A stretch of 43,276 bases of DNA from a virus: the IMG/VR virus record IMGVR_UViG_3300030090_005324, positions 1 through 43,276 of that record. One strand, written 5' to 3'. The position numbers and the translations under genes are program-made. The notes below the pieces were generated by a model. It did no database searches, was not told the origin of the DNA, and saw nothing but the letters and a program-made list of their open reading frames with translations. This document shows positions 7,727 through 14,704 of this stretch, piece by piece; positions within the stretch are counted from its first letter, which is position 1, and each line of letters opens with the position of its first letter.

Positions 7727-7749
7727 TTAATTTTACTAACATAAAAAAG

Positions 7750-7774
7750 AAAGGCGCCTTAGGGCGCCTTTTTT
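7750..7774 (+). terminator. Strong intrinsic terminator after the membrane-protein pair
   Basis: Perfect 9-bp stem AAAGGCGCC (7750-7758), loop TTAG, GGCGCCTTT (7763-7771), followed by T to 7774. It is the most GC-rich hairpin in the window and is immediately followed by a TATATGTAT motif at 7785. Confidence 0.9.
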
Positions 7775-7784
7775 GGTCTTTTAT

Positions 7785-7793
7785 TATATGTAT
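7785..7793 (+). promoter_or_regulatory. Candidate late promoter motif TATATGTAT before gp22
   Basis: The TATATGTAT variant of the recurring motif, 10 bases after the terminator T-run and 132 bases before the gp22 ATG. It overlaps the left arm of the 7791-7836 inverted repeat by three bases. The promoter role is inferred. Confidence 0.45.
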
Positions 7794-7836
7794 CAGGGAT
7801 TAAACATACGCGCTTTCTAATAAGACGTCCCTGATA
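7791..7836 (+). repeat. 9-bp perfect inverted repeat in the gp22 leader
   Basis: TATCAGGGA (7791-7799) and TCCCTGATA (7828-7836) enclose 28 bases. It would form a stem near the 5' end of any transcript begun at the 7785 motif, or it could be a protein-binding palindrome. Confidence 0.6.
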
Positions 7837-7847
7837 TTTATAAACCC

Positions 7848-7876
7848 TTATTAAGGTTCTTAATAACCTTATTTTT
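7848..7876 (+). promoter_or_regulatory. Overlapping, mutually exclusive hairpins (attenuator-like) before gp22
   Basis: Hairpin A: TTATTAAG (7848-7855), loop GTT, CTTAATAA (7859-7866). Hairpin B: TAAGGTT (7852-7858), loop CTTAAT, AACCTTA (7865-7871), followed by TTTTT (7872-7876). B looks like a weak terminator, and A would prevent it. An attenuation role is inference. Confidence 0.4.
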
Positions 7877-7924
7877 CGTACAATTTTATTAACGAAACTC
7901 GAAAGAGAAAAAACTTTTTATAAA

Positions 7925-9133
7925 ATGGCAAAAGGAAACATTTTAAAAGAAGCTATCGCTGACGCTAAAGCTGTTCGTGAAGTTGCTCTTGCAAATGCAA
8001 AAGCGGCATTAGAAGAAGCTTTTACTCCGAAATTACAATCAATGTTATCTGCAAGATTATCTGAAGATCTAGATGAAGACATGGATGAAGATATGGATGA
8101 AGACATGGATGAAACTTATATTTCAAATTATGAAGAAGGTGAAGACATGGACGAAGACATGTATGAAGACATGGACGAAGATATGGATGAAGAAAAAGAA
8201 GATCTAATGGATATGGATATGGATATGGATGAAAGAAAAAGTCACAATAAACAAGACAAATACAAAAAAATATTCAATCCTAATCCTACTCCACAATTCC
8301 CTGAACCCGATATGGATTTTGAGGAAGGTAAAGAAAAAGATATGGATGAAGATTACATGGATGAAGAAATCGATTTAGAAGAAATTCTTAACGAATTAGA
8401 AAATGAAGAAGATGATAGCAAAAAAGAAGAAGAAGTATTAGATGAAATGGGGAAACCAGTTTACAAAGCTGACTACGTACAATCACAACATATGTACAAA
8501 GCAGATGATGTAATGGAAAACGAAGAATTTGATCTAGACAGTCTTCTTGAAGAAATTAATAGTTTAGATAAAAAATCAACATCAAAAGTTCGAAGAAAAG
8601 TATCAAAAAGAAGAACACTTGCACCCTCTAGAACTCTTAATGAGAGAAAAAGATATGGATGTAGAGAAGCTTCTCAAAGTCTCGTAAAAGTTGAAAAAGA
8701 ACTTAACGAAGTAAAAAATGCTTATAAAAAAATTAAAAATGAACTTAATGAAGTTAATTTATTAAATTCTAAACTATTGTATGTTAACCGTATTTTTAAA
8801 GCAAATCAGTTAGATGATCCACAAAAACTACGTGTAGTTGAAACTTTGGATAAAGCTGAAAGCATTAAAGAAGCTAAATTAATATACGAAACAATTAAAG
8901 ATTCTTTTAGCATTTCTACTGAAGCTCTTGAAAAAGAAATTCAAAAAGAAGTAAAAAATAGTGTTAAAAAATCTAATTCTAAAAAACATCTTAGAGAGAA
9001 TTTAGGAATGGCTTCAAAAGCTACTGGAATTTCAAGAACAAAGAAAGTAGCACCTAAAAGAGCTGTTATTAATGAATCAGATAATATGGTTTCTAGATTT
9101 CAAAAATTAGCAAACATTAAAATAAGTGAATAA
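7925..9133 (+). CDS. Prohead core scaffolding protein (gp22-like)
   Basis: 402 residues (T4 gp22: 269). It sits directly before the major capsid gene, as gp22 does, and has the expected composition: highly charged, helical, no enzyme motif. The N-terminus 'MAKGNILKEAIADAKAVRE' is helical and contains ILKE|A, which fits the (L/I)-x-x-E cleavage rule of the T4 prohead protease. Residues about 47-104 are a low-complexity acidic tract built from DMDE units. A coiled-coil-like segment follows at about 235-275, and the C-terminus is 'RFQKLANIKISE'. It would line the prohead and be degraded by the gp21 protease. The acidic repeat tract accounts for much of the extra length. Confidence 0.85.
   Translation: MAKGNILKEAIADAKAVREVALANAKAALEEAFTPKLQSMLSARLSEDLDEDMDEDMDEDMDETYISNYEEGEDMDEDMYEDMDEDMDEEKEDLMDMDMDMDERKSHNKQDKYKKIFNPNPTPQFPEPDMDFEEGKEKDMDEDYMDEEIDLEEILNELENEEDDSKKEEEVLDEMGKPVYKADYVQSQHMYKADDVMENEEFDLDSLLEEINSLDKKSTSKVRRKVSKRRTLAPSRTLNERKRYGCREASQSLVKVEKELNEVKNAYKKIKNELNEVNLLNSKLLYVNRIFKANQLDDPQKLRVVETLDKAESIKEAKLIYETIKDSFSISTEALEKEIQKEVKNSVKKSNSKKHLRENLGMASKATGISRTKKVAPKRAVINESDNMVSRFQKLANIKISE
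8070..8232 (+). repeat. Tandem acidic repeat tract in gp22
   Basis: Imperfect in-frame repeats of GAAGACATGGAT-like 12-mers encode repeated Asp-Met-Asp-Glu. They are interrupted once (about 8112-8140) and end in short GAT-ATG repeats. Slippage or recombination could change the copy number. Confidence 0.75.
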
Positions 9134-9157
9134 TAATTTAATAAAATTGATAAAAAA

Positions 9158-10846
9158 ATGAATACAGTCAATCGATTATTAGAAGGTGCAAATCCCTATA
9201 AAGCCTTACAAAACGAAGCAGGTAAATTAGCTGCTAAGTGGAATAAGTCAGGCTTATTAGAAGGAATTGGAACTTCGACAGAAAAAAACAACATGGCTAT
9301 TCTTTTGGAAAATCAGGCAAAGCAGTTAGTAAACGAAGCTAATACTACGGGTACTGCTACTTCAATTCAAACTGGTAATTCAGAAGCATGGGCTGGTGTT
9401 GCTCTTCCATTAGTACGAAGAGTATTTGGTGAAATTGTAGCTAAAGATTTAGTTTCAGTTCAACCAATGAATTTACCAGCTGGGTTAATCTTTTATTTAG
9501 ATTTCCAGTATGGTTCAGATATAGCTTTAGATGGTAAAGATCTTAACGAATCCCTTTATGGTGCTACAGCAGATCAAAAAAGAACTGATGGAGCGTTTAA
9601 CAAAGGTTTATATGGTGCAGGTGAATTTGGATACTCACAAGAAGTTTCATCTTCAGATGCATTTGCTCTTACGTCTAACACAGCATCAGCTACTTTTGCA
9701 GGTGCTTTAAATTTTGATACTGAGTTTTCTTCTTCAAATGCAGGTACATTTGGTAGTGCTAATGGTACAGGTGATACAGTAGTATTACTTCAAATAGCTA
9801 CTAGTTCATTACCAGGATTTGATAAAGAAGCAGTTAGAGGTTTCCAAGTATCTGGTTCAGGTATATCATCACATTCTCCACAATTTACAAGACTAATTGA
9901 CGGAAATGTAGAATTTGCAGTTACATTAACAGCTGCTAATGTAGCAGGTGATGCTGTAATTGGTGTTCTATTAGGACCTGATAACTTAGATGATAGAGGA
10001 GACTTTGAGGATACAGTATTTGCTGATAATGCAGGTGCTGCTTATACTCAAGCAGGAATTGAAATTCCATCAATTAATGTACAATTAAGAAGTGACACAG
10101 TTGCTGCTAAAACACGTAAATTGAAAGCACAATGGACTCCTGAGTTCGCTCAAGACTTAAATGCTTATCACTCAATTGACGCTGAAGCAGAATTAACGTC
10201 TATCTTAAGTGAATACATTTCAATGGAAATTGATCTTGAAATTTTAGACATGTTACTTAGAAATGCCGACACAGTTGAAGGTTGGAGTGCTAAAGTTGCA
10301 AATGACGTATCTGTAAGTAGTAATAATACTGCTGGAGGTACATCTGCAATTACTTACTCTGCAACTCAAAACAATTTAGGTGTTTACTATACTAAAATGT
10401 CTTGGTTCCAAACTTTAGGTATTAAATTACAAAAAGTTAGTAATTTAATTCACCAAAAGACATTAAGAGGTGGTGCAAACTTTATGGTAGTTTCTCCAAA
10501 AATATCAACAATTTTAGAATCAATCCCAGGATTTGCTGCTGACTCTGCAGGAGACGAAAGTAAATACAACATGGGTGTTCAAAAAATTGGTGCTATTAAC
10601 AACAGATACACAGTTTATAAAAACCCTTATATCACTGAAAATGTGATTTTAATGGGATATAAAGGAAGTCAATTCCTTGAAACTGGTGCTGTGTTTGCTC
10701 CATACATTCCGTTAATTATGACTCCATTAGTATATGATCCTACTACCTTTACTCCAAGAAAAGGTATTATGACCAGATATGCTAAGAAAATGGTACGTCC
10801 TGATTTCTATGGAAAAATAACAATTGCTGACTTAAACGAACTATAA
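9158..10846 (+). CDS. Major capsid protein (gp23-like)
   Basis: 562 residues (T4 gp23: 521). Diagnostic sequence is 'AWAGVALPLVRRVFGEIVAK' (from residue 77), followed by 'DLVSVQPMNLPAGLIFYLDF', which is nearly invariant in marine T4-like capsids. Near the C-terminus 'FMVVSPKISTILESIPGF', 'YKNPYITENVILMGYKG' and 'TRYAKKMVRPDFYGKI' are equally typical. The N-terminal 60 residues contain LVNE60|A61, fitting the (L/I)-x-x-E rule for the prohead protease and close to the T4 cleavage at 65. The central part (about 160-280) is a variable Ser/Gly/Ala-rich insertion. The gene is followed by a perfect terminator hairpin. Very high expression is expected. Confidence 0.97.
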   Translation: MNTVNRLLEGANPYKALQNEAGKLAAKWNKSGLLEGIGTSTEKNNMAILLENQAKQLVNEANTTGTATSIQTGNSEAWAGVALPLVRRVFGEIVAKDLVSVQPMNLPAGLIFYLDFQYGSDIALDGKDLNESLYGATADQKRTDGAFNKGLYGAGEFGYSQEVSSSDAFALTSNTASATFAGALNFDTEFSSSNAGTFGSANGTGDTVVLLQIATSSLPGFDKEAVRGFQVSGSGISSHSPQFTRLIDGNVEFAVTLTAANVAGDAVIGVLLGPDNLDDRGDFEDTVFADNAGAAYTQAGIEIPSINVQLRSDTVAAKTRKLKAQWTPEFAQDLNAYHSIDAEAELTSILSEYISMEIDLEILDMLLRNADTVEGWSAKVANDVSVSSNNTAGGTSAITYSATQNNLGVYYTKMSWFQTLGIKLQKVSNLIHQKTLRGGANFMVVSPKISTILESIPGFAADSAGDESKYNMGVQKIGAINNRYTVYKNPYITENVILMGYKGSQFLETGAVFAPYIPLIMTPLVYDPTTFTPRKGIMTRYAKKMVRPDFYGKITIADLNEL

Positions 10847-10873
10847 TAGTTTAGTTTAAATCTTTTTAAAAGG

Positions 10874-10898
10874 GAGCCGCATTAGCGGCTCTTTTTTT
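10874..10898 (+). terminator. Intrinsic terminator after the major capsid gene
   Basis: Stem GAGCCGC (10874-10880), loop ATTA, GCGGCTC (10885-10891), followed by seven T (10892-10898). The last T is also the first base of the next late motif. Confidence 0.9.
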
Positions 10899-10906
10899 AT
10901 ATTTAT
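10898..10906 (+). promoter_or_regulatory. Candidate late promoter motif TATATTTAT after gp23
   Basis: An exact motif copy that starts within the T-run of the gp23 terminator and lies 113 bases before the ATG at 11019. The direct terminator-motif joint is repeated elsewhere in the window. Confidence 0.45.
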
Positions 10907-10913
10907 CTACGAT

Positions 10914-10978
10914 AAACAATATAGGTCACTATTGTTTTAACAATATAAAAACGGGAAAATGGCCTCTATGGATTGACC
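10914..10978 (+). promoter_or_regulatory. Structured leader with alternative pairings before the gene at 11019
   Basis: AACAATA occurs at 10915-10921 and again at 10939-10945, with its complement TATTGTT between them at 10930-10936, so two hairpins are mutually exclusive. GGTCA (10924-10928) can also pair with TGACC (10974-10978). A five-codon reading frame starts at 10959 and ends at 10976. This could be a regulatory leader; no known riboswitch class is recognised. Confidence 0.35.
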
Positions 10979-11018
10979 ACTATAGTTGTATCCCTATAAT
11001 GTCAAAAAATATAAAAAA

Positions 11019-11444
11019 ATGGCAAGACAAACTTATACGTTCTTAAAGAACTCAAACACAGATTTTAATAATATTATAGATTCATTAGCATTAAATTATG
11101 AATTTTCTAATCTAGTAACACTTACTGGTGATCATACATATGCGGCTGCAAACTTTGGACATCCAAATGTAGTAACAGCAGATGCTACAATTACATTACC
11201 TGCAACAGCAGCAGGGGTAAGTGTATGGCTTGTTTGTGGAGGAGATGGAGTAAGAGTAACTGTTTCACCAAATTCAAATGATAAATTTCTTATTGATGTA
11301 GCAGGAGCAGCAGGTACTGATAATAAGGATATTATTTTAGCAGCAGCAACTTCTAAGAAAGGAGATTATGTTAAATTACTAGCAGATGGTAGTAATGGAT
11401 GGAATATCTTAGAATTAGCAGGAACTTGGGTAGATGAATCTTAA
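11019..11444 (+). CDS. Small beta-rich virion protein (possible capsid decoration or fibre)
   Basis: 141 residues starting 'MARQTYTFLKNSNTDFNNII'. I chose the ATG at 11019, which has an A-rich leader; an in-frame TTG at 10986 would add eleven unlikely residues. The body has the pattern 'VVTADATITLPATAAGVSV', then 'DGVRVTVSPNSNDKFLID', a KGDYVKLLADGSNGW turn and a terminal GTW. This layout is common in small beta-sandwich or fibre-like virion proteins. It stands alone between two perfect terminators right after the major capsid gene, which fits an abundant capsid accessory protein. That role is inferred from position and composition. No signal peptide is present. Confidence 0.7.
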   Translation: MARQTYTFLKNSNTDFNNIIDSLALNYEFSNLVTLTGDHTYAAANFGHPNVVTADATITLPATAAGVSVWLVCGGDGVRVTVSPNSNDKFLIDVAGAAGTDNKDIILAAATSKKGDYVKLLADGSNGWNILELAGTWVDES

Positions 11445-11469
11445 TAGTTAATCTATTATTATTTTAAAG

Positions 11470-11497
11470 AAGAGTCGCAATAGCGACTCTTTTTTTT
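11470..11497 (+). terminator. Intrinsic terminator after the decoration-like gene
   Basis: Perfect 9-bp stem AAGAGTCGC (11470-11478), loop AATA, GCGACTCTT (11483-11491), with a T-run to 11497. It is immediately continuous with the TATATGTAT motif. Confidence 0.92.
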
Positions 11498-11505
11498 ATA
11501 TGTAT
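11497..11505 (+). promoter_or_regulatory. Candidate late promoter motif TATATGTAT before phoH
   Basis: The motif starts on the last T of the terminator and lies 18 bases before the preferred ATG at 11524. It argues against the in-frame ATG at 11500, which falls inside the motif. Confidence 0.45.
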
Positions 11506-11523
11506 TACCAAACGTTACATTAT

Positions 11524-12189
11524 ATGACTAAACAAAACAAGGATAAAAAACCACCAAAAGGTTCCGTAAAATTTTCTCTTACTTTATCACAAGAACAAAA
11601 AAAAGCTAAAACAGAAATACTAAAACACCCCTATAATTTTGTTGTAGGAAGAGCAGGTAGTGGTAAAACTTTATTAGCAGTTCAAATAGCGTTAGATCAA
11701 TTCTTTAAAAGAGAATTTAATAAAATTATTATAACTAGACCTACAGTATCTACTGAAGATAATGGTTTTTTACCTGGATCAGAACGTGAAAAAATGGAAC
11801 CATGGCTTGTCCCTATTCGTTCAAATATGCGAAAAATTTATAATAAACCTCCTATATTAGAAAAAATGGAAACTAATGAACAAATTGAATTATGTTCATT
11901 AGCACATTTTAGAGGACGTACATTTGATAATGCTGTAGTTATAGTAGACGAATTTCAAAATTTAACAAGACCACAATTAGCAATGGCTATTGGAAGATTA
12001 GGCCATGATTCTAAAATGATATTTTGTGGGGATTCATATCAAATTGATTTAAAAGATAAAAACCATTCAGCATATCATGATATGGCTAAATTAGTTTCTT
12101 CTGAATATGTTTTTAAATGTGTATTAAATGATAGTCATAGACATAGTGCTATAGAAGACTTATTAGAATTATTGAACGGCTATCATTAA
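11524..12189 (+). CDS. phoH: PhoH-like P-loop ATPase
   Basis: 221 residues from the preferred ATG at 11524; the ATG at 11500 lies within the promoter/terminator joint. Walker A is GRAGSGKT (42-49), preceded by the PhoH-type 'NFVVGRAGSGKT'. 'IIITRPTVSTEDNGFLPG' (68-85) is the family hallmark after the first strand. Walker B is VVIVDEFQN (138-146), with Phe where DEAQN is usual, and 'MIFCGDSYQID' (165-175) follows. PhoH-like genes are very common in marine phages, and their role in infection is unsettled; fused or related forms act as RNA helicase/RNase partners. It forms its own short unit between the preceding terminator and the neck genes. Confidence 0.93.
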   Translation: MTKQNKDKKPPKGSVKFSLTLSQEQKKAKTEILKHPYNFVVGRAGSGKTLLAVQIALDQFFKREFNKIIITRPTVSTEDNGFLPGSEREKMEPWLVPIRSNMRKIYNKPPILEKMETNEQIELCSLAHFRGRTFDNAVVIVDEFQNLTRPQLAMAIGRLGHDSKMIFCGDSYQIDLKDKNHSAYHDMAKLVSSEYVFKCVLNDSHRHSAIEDLLELLNGYH

Positions 12190-12205
12190 TTTTTCGTATT
12201 CTTTT

Positions 12206-12214
12206 TATATTTAT
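12206..12214 (+). promoter_or_regulatory. Candidate late promoter motif TATATTTAT before neck genes
   Basis: An exact copy in the 50-base gap after phoH, 26 bases before the ATG at 12240. No hairpin terminator is visible between phoH and this motif. Confidence 0.45.
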
Positions 12215-12239
12215 ATGAGAATAACCTAATTTAATTAAA

Positions 12240-13817
12240 ATGGCACACATTCCTATTTGGCCCGGATCATCATCTTTTAGTGCTGGTATAGCAGCATTTG
12301 GGTTTTATGATAAAGATAAAGATTTTCAAGTTGATGCACCTTTAGTAGCTAGTTGGTGTGCTCAAAGATTAGGATATCCTCTTGTAGATGTAGAATTACA
12401 AGATAAAAACCTATATACAGCATTTGAAGAGGCTATTACTGAATATGGAGCTCAAGTTTATCAATTCCAAATTATTAATAATTTAGGAAGAGTTAAAGGT
12501 ACTGACACAGGTTCAGCTCTTAATAACATTTATTTAGATGATTATTATGGTGGTAGTGGAGGAGCTGGAGGTGCTATGCAACAAGGTTCAGGAGTATCAT
12601 ATAATTTAACAGATAATAGATTATATACTGCTTCTTTAGCTGTTAAAAGAAATAGACAAAGATATAATTTATTATCACATTTACCAGGATATTCAACAGC
12701 TACTATTACTTTTACAGGTACTCCTGCAGTATCAGAATCAATAACATTAGTTTCTACAAATGGTGTTGAAACAGAATTTACTGCTTTTCCTTCTTCTAGT
12801 GTGTCTGCAAGTATAACATCATCAATTGATTTTAGAGATAATGAATTTGAAACAGGATCCTCAGCAGTAGTTGCAGCTACTTCTTTATTTAATGCTATAC
12901 GAAGTGGTTCGGCAGCAGAGTCTTATCATGTTACTTTATCTGCTAGTGCTTTACTTGTAACTCAATCTGTAGAAGGTTCTGCAGGAGATACAACAATAAC
13001 AAGTGGATTATCAAATGTTACAGTATCTAATTTTTCAGGAGGATCTACAGGATTGTCTTTTGAAGCTTCAGGTTCACAAATACAAGCAGGAACTAAAAAA
13101 ATTGTAATTAAAAAAATATTCCATTATCAACCTGCTGCTATTAATAGATATTTTGATCCTTATGCAGGTACAGGTACAGGAATACAATCATTAATGCAAG
13201 CCTTTGGATTTGGTAATTACTCACCAGGTGTAAACTTTATGTTAATGCCTATATATTTTGATGCTTTAAAATTACAAGCAATTGAATTTAATGACACTAT
13301 AAGAAAATCAGCATATCATTTTGAATTAAATGCAGGAAAATATTTAAGATTATTTCCTATTCCTACAAGAGACTATACATTATGGTTTGAATATACTATG
13401 GCTGACAGTGCAACTTCAGCTGCTACTACAGAAGATTCAGCAGGAAAAGAAGTACCAAAAGATAAAAATCTAATCACAGACATTTCAAATATTCCTTATG
13501 AAAGACCTACATATGCTTTTATTAATGCACCTGGTAGACAATGGATTAGAAAATATGCTTTAGCTTTAGCAAAAGAAATGTTAGGAGGAGTTAGGGGTAA
13601 ATATCAATCATTACCTATTCCTGGAGATGAAACAACTTTAGATTATAGTAGATTATTAAGTGAAGCATCAGCAGAAAAAGAAGCATTGATAACACAATTA
13701 AGAGAAGATTTAGATGCAACTACTACATTATCACAATCAGAAAGAAGTACAGCAGAAAGTGAACAAACACAATTAGGATATTCTTTAGATAATCCTTACC
13801 AAATATATATACATTAA
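12240..13817 (+). CDS. Neck/head-completion structural protein with inserted beta domain
   Basis: 525 residues. The N-terminal part 'APLVASWCAQRLGYPLVDVE' (33-52) plus 'NLYTAFEEAITEYGAQV' (57-73) is a helical pattern reminiscent of head-tail connector proteins and is a recurring start of neck-region proteins in marine T4-like phages. Residues about 152-278 form a Ser/Thr-rich beta insertion ('ESITLVSTNGVETEF ... FNAIRSG ... VTQSVEGSAGDTTIT'). The conserved body resumes at about 285 with 'KKIVIKKIFHYQPAAINRYF' and ends in a Ser/Thr/Gln-rich tail. Position before the gp14-like gene supports a neck role equivalent to gp13, but the gp13 identity itself is inference. It overlaps the next gene by one base (TAATG). 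Confidence 0.65.
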   Translation: MAHIPIWPGSSSFSAGIAAFGFYDKDKDFQVDAPLVASWCAQRLGYPLVDVELQDKNLYTAFEEAITEYGAQVYQFQIINNLGRVKGTDTGSALNNIYLDDYYGGSGGAGGAMQQGSGVSYNLTDNRLYTASLAVKRNRQRYNLLSHLPGYSTATITFTGTPAVSESITLVSTNGVETEFTAFPSSSVSASITSSIDFRDNEFETGSSAVVAATSLFNAIRSGSAAESYHVTLSASALLVTQSVEGSAGDTTITSGLSNVTVSNFSGGSTGLSFEASGSQIQAGTKKIVIKKIFHYQPAAINRYFDPYAGTGTGIQSLMQAFGFGNYSPGVNFMLMPIYFDALKLQAIEFNDTIRKSAYHFELNAGKYLRLFPIPTRDYTLWFEYTMADSATSAATTEDSAGKEVPKDKNLITDISNIPYERPTYAFINAPGRQWIRKYALALAKEMLGGVRGKYQSLPIPGDETTLDYSRLLSEASAEKEALITQLREDLDATTTLSQSERSTAESEQTQLGYSLDNPYQIYIH

Positions 13818-14158
13818 TGATTAGTTTAAAAAATATATTAGGTGAAGTAATAAACACTTTTAGTGTAGAAATAGATTTGTTTGTAGATTCTAAAGCTTTT
13901 ATATCTGACATATTAAATGAAATTAGAGCTGTAAGAGGAGTAACAATTGTAACTTCTATTACTCCTGATGATTATGTTCAAACAAAAGGAGATCAGTATG
14001 TTAGACTTAAAATGAAATTTATAACAAGAGATGAAGCTAAAGATGCTCTACAAAGGTTTTTAAATGATGTTTTGGCTACAGAAGAAGGTGAAGATGAATA
14101 TAGAATACAAGGTATAAAATCTATAAAATTTAGGGATGGAACTATAAAACGATTATAA
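13817..14158 (+). CDS. Hypothetical protein, 113 aa, probable alpha/beta fold, neck region
   Basis: The ATG overlaps the upstream stop by one base and the stop overlaps the next ATG, so it is translationally sandwiched between neck genes. 'DSKAFISDILNEIRAVRGVT' (24-43), then 'IVTSITPDDYV', a strand 'YVRLKMKFI' and a helix 'RDEAKDALQRFLNDVL' give a beta-alpha-beta-beta-alpha-beta order like a ferredoxin-like fold. The last part 'IQGIKSIKFRDGTIKRL' is a final strand. I do not recognise a named T4 counterpart. Its conserved-looking structure and position suggest a small head-completion or connector protein, which is inference. Confidence 0.7.
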   Translation: MISLKNILGEVINTFSVEIDLFVDSKAFISDILNEIRAVRGVTIVTSITPDDYVQTKGDQYVRLKMKFITRDEAKDALQRFLNDVLATEEGEDEYRIQGIKSIKFRDGTIKRL

Positions 14159-14703
14159 TGGCATTATTTGGAAGAAAAAGAGACGTACATTTATTTCATA
14201 CTATAAATAAAGAACTTTTAAAAGATATTATTCAAACAGAAGTTGCTTATTATAAATTTGCTTTAGAACAAACAACAGTAAATGTTTATGGTGAAGCCCC
14301 CGGAAAAAATTATTATGAACCATTAAAAATAGCGTGTTTAATTGACAGAAAAGATCAAGACTGGTCATCTGATGACTTTGGTTCTGACATAAATCAATCA
14401 ATTGGTTTTAATTTTTTAAAAGAAGAACTTAGAAATATAAATTTAGTACCTGAAGTAGGAGATTTAATTCTTTTTAGAAATAATTTTTATGAAGCAGATG
14501 GAAGAATTGAAAATCAACTTATATTAGGAAGAGATCCAGATTATGCAATTTCAACAGAAACTACAGAAGATGGTGACAGTTTTTCTATATTAGTTAATAC
14601 TCATATATCAAGAGTAGATAAATTAAATTTAATACCTTTAAGAGAAGGTAAATACCCAACAACTCAAAAATTAGATGGTGGAATAGCAAACCAAATACAA
14701 TAA
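14158..14703 (+). CDS. Neck protein (gp14-like)
   Basis: 181 residues. After a helical N-terminus, 'TTVNVYGEAPGKNYYEPLKI' (40-59) leads to 'FNFLKEELRNINLVPEVGDL' (89-108) and 'ILFRNNFYEADGRIEN'. The order 'Y.E....Y.P', an acidic F-rich turn, then 'GD(L/I)I.F.N..YE' matches what I know of gp14-type neck proteins, which close the head after packaging. T4 gp14 is 256 residues, so this is shorter. It overlaps the upstream gene by one base and precedes the next by 1 base. Alternative: another head-completion protein of the same neighbourhood. Confidence 0.55.
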   Translation: MALFGRKRDVHLFHTINKELLKDIIQTEVAYYKFALEQTTVNVYGEAPGKNYYEPLKIACLIDRKDQDWSSDDFGSDINQSIGFNFLKEELRNINLVPEVGDLILFRNNFYEADGRIENQLILGRDPDYAISTETTEDGDSFSILVNTHISRVDKLNLIPLREGKYPTTQKLDGGIANQIQ

Positions 14704-14704
14704 A

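Noticed and set aside
7918-8106. Minus-strand frame starting with Ser/Met repeats
   Set aside because: It is the reverse complement of the DMDE repeat tract of gp22.
10986-11018. Upstream TTG start for the decoration-like gene
   Set aside because: It adds eleven residues of Tyr/Lys-rich sequence from the leader, while the ATG at 11019 has the usual A-rich leader and the common MA start.
11500-11523. ATG at 11500 as the start of phoH
   Set aside because: It lies inside the TATATGTAT motif that directly follows the terminator; the ATG at 11524 fits the family and the 18-base spacing seen at 21401.
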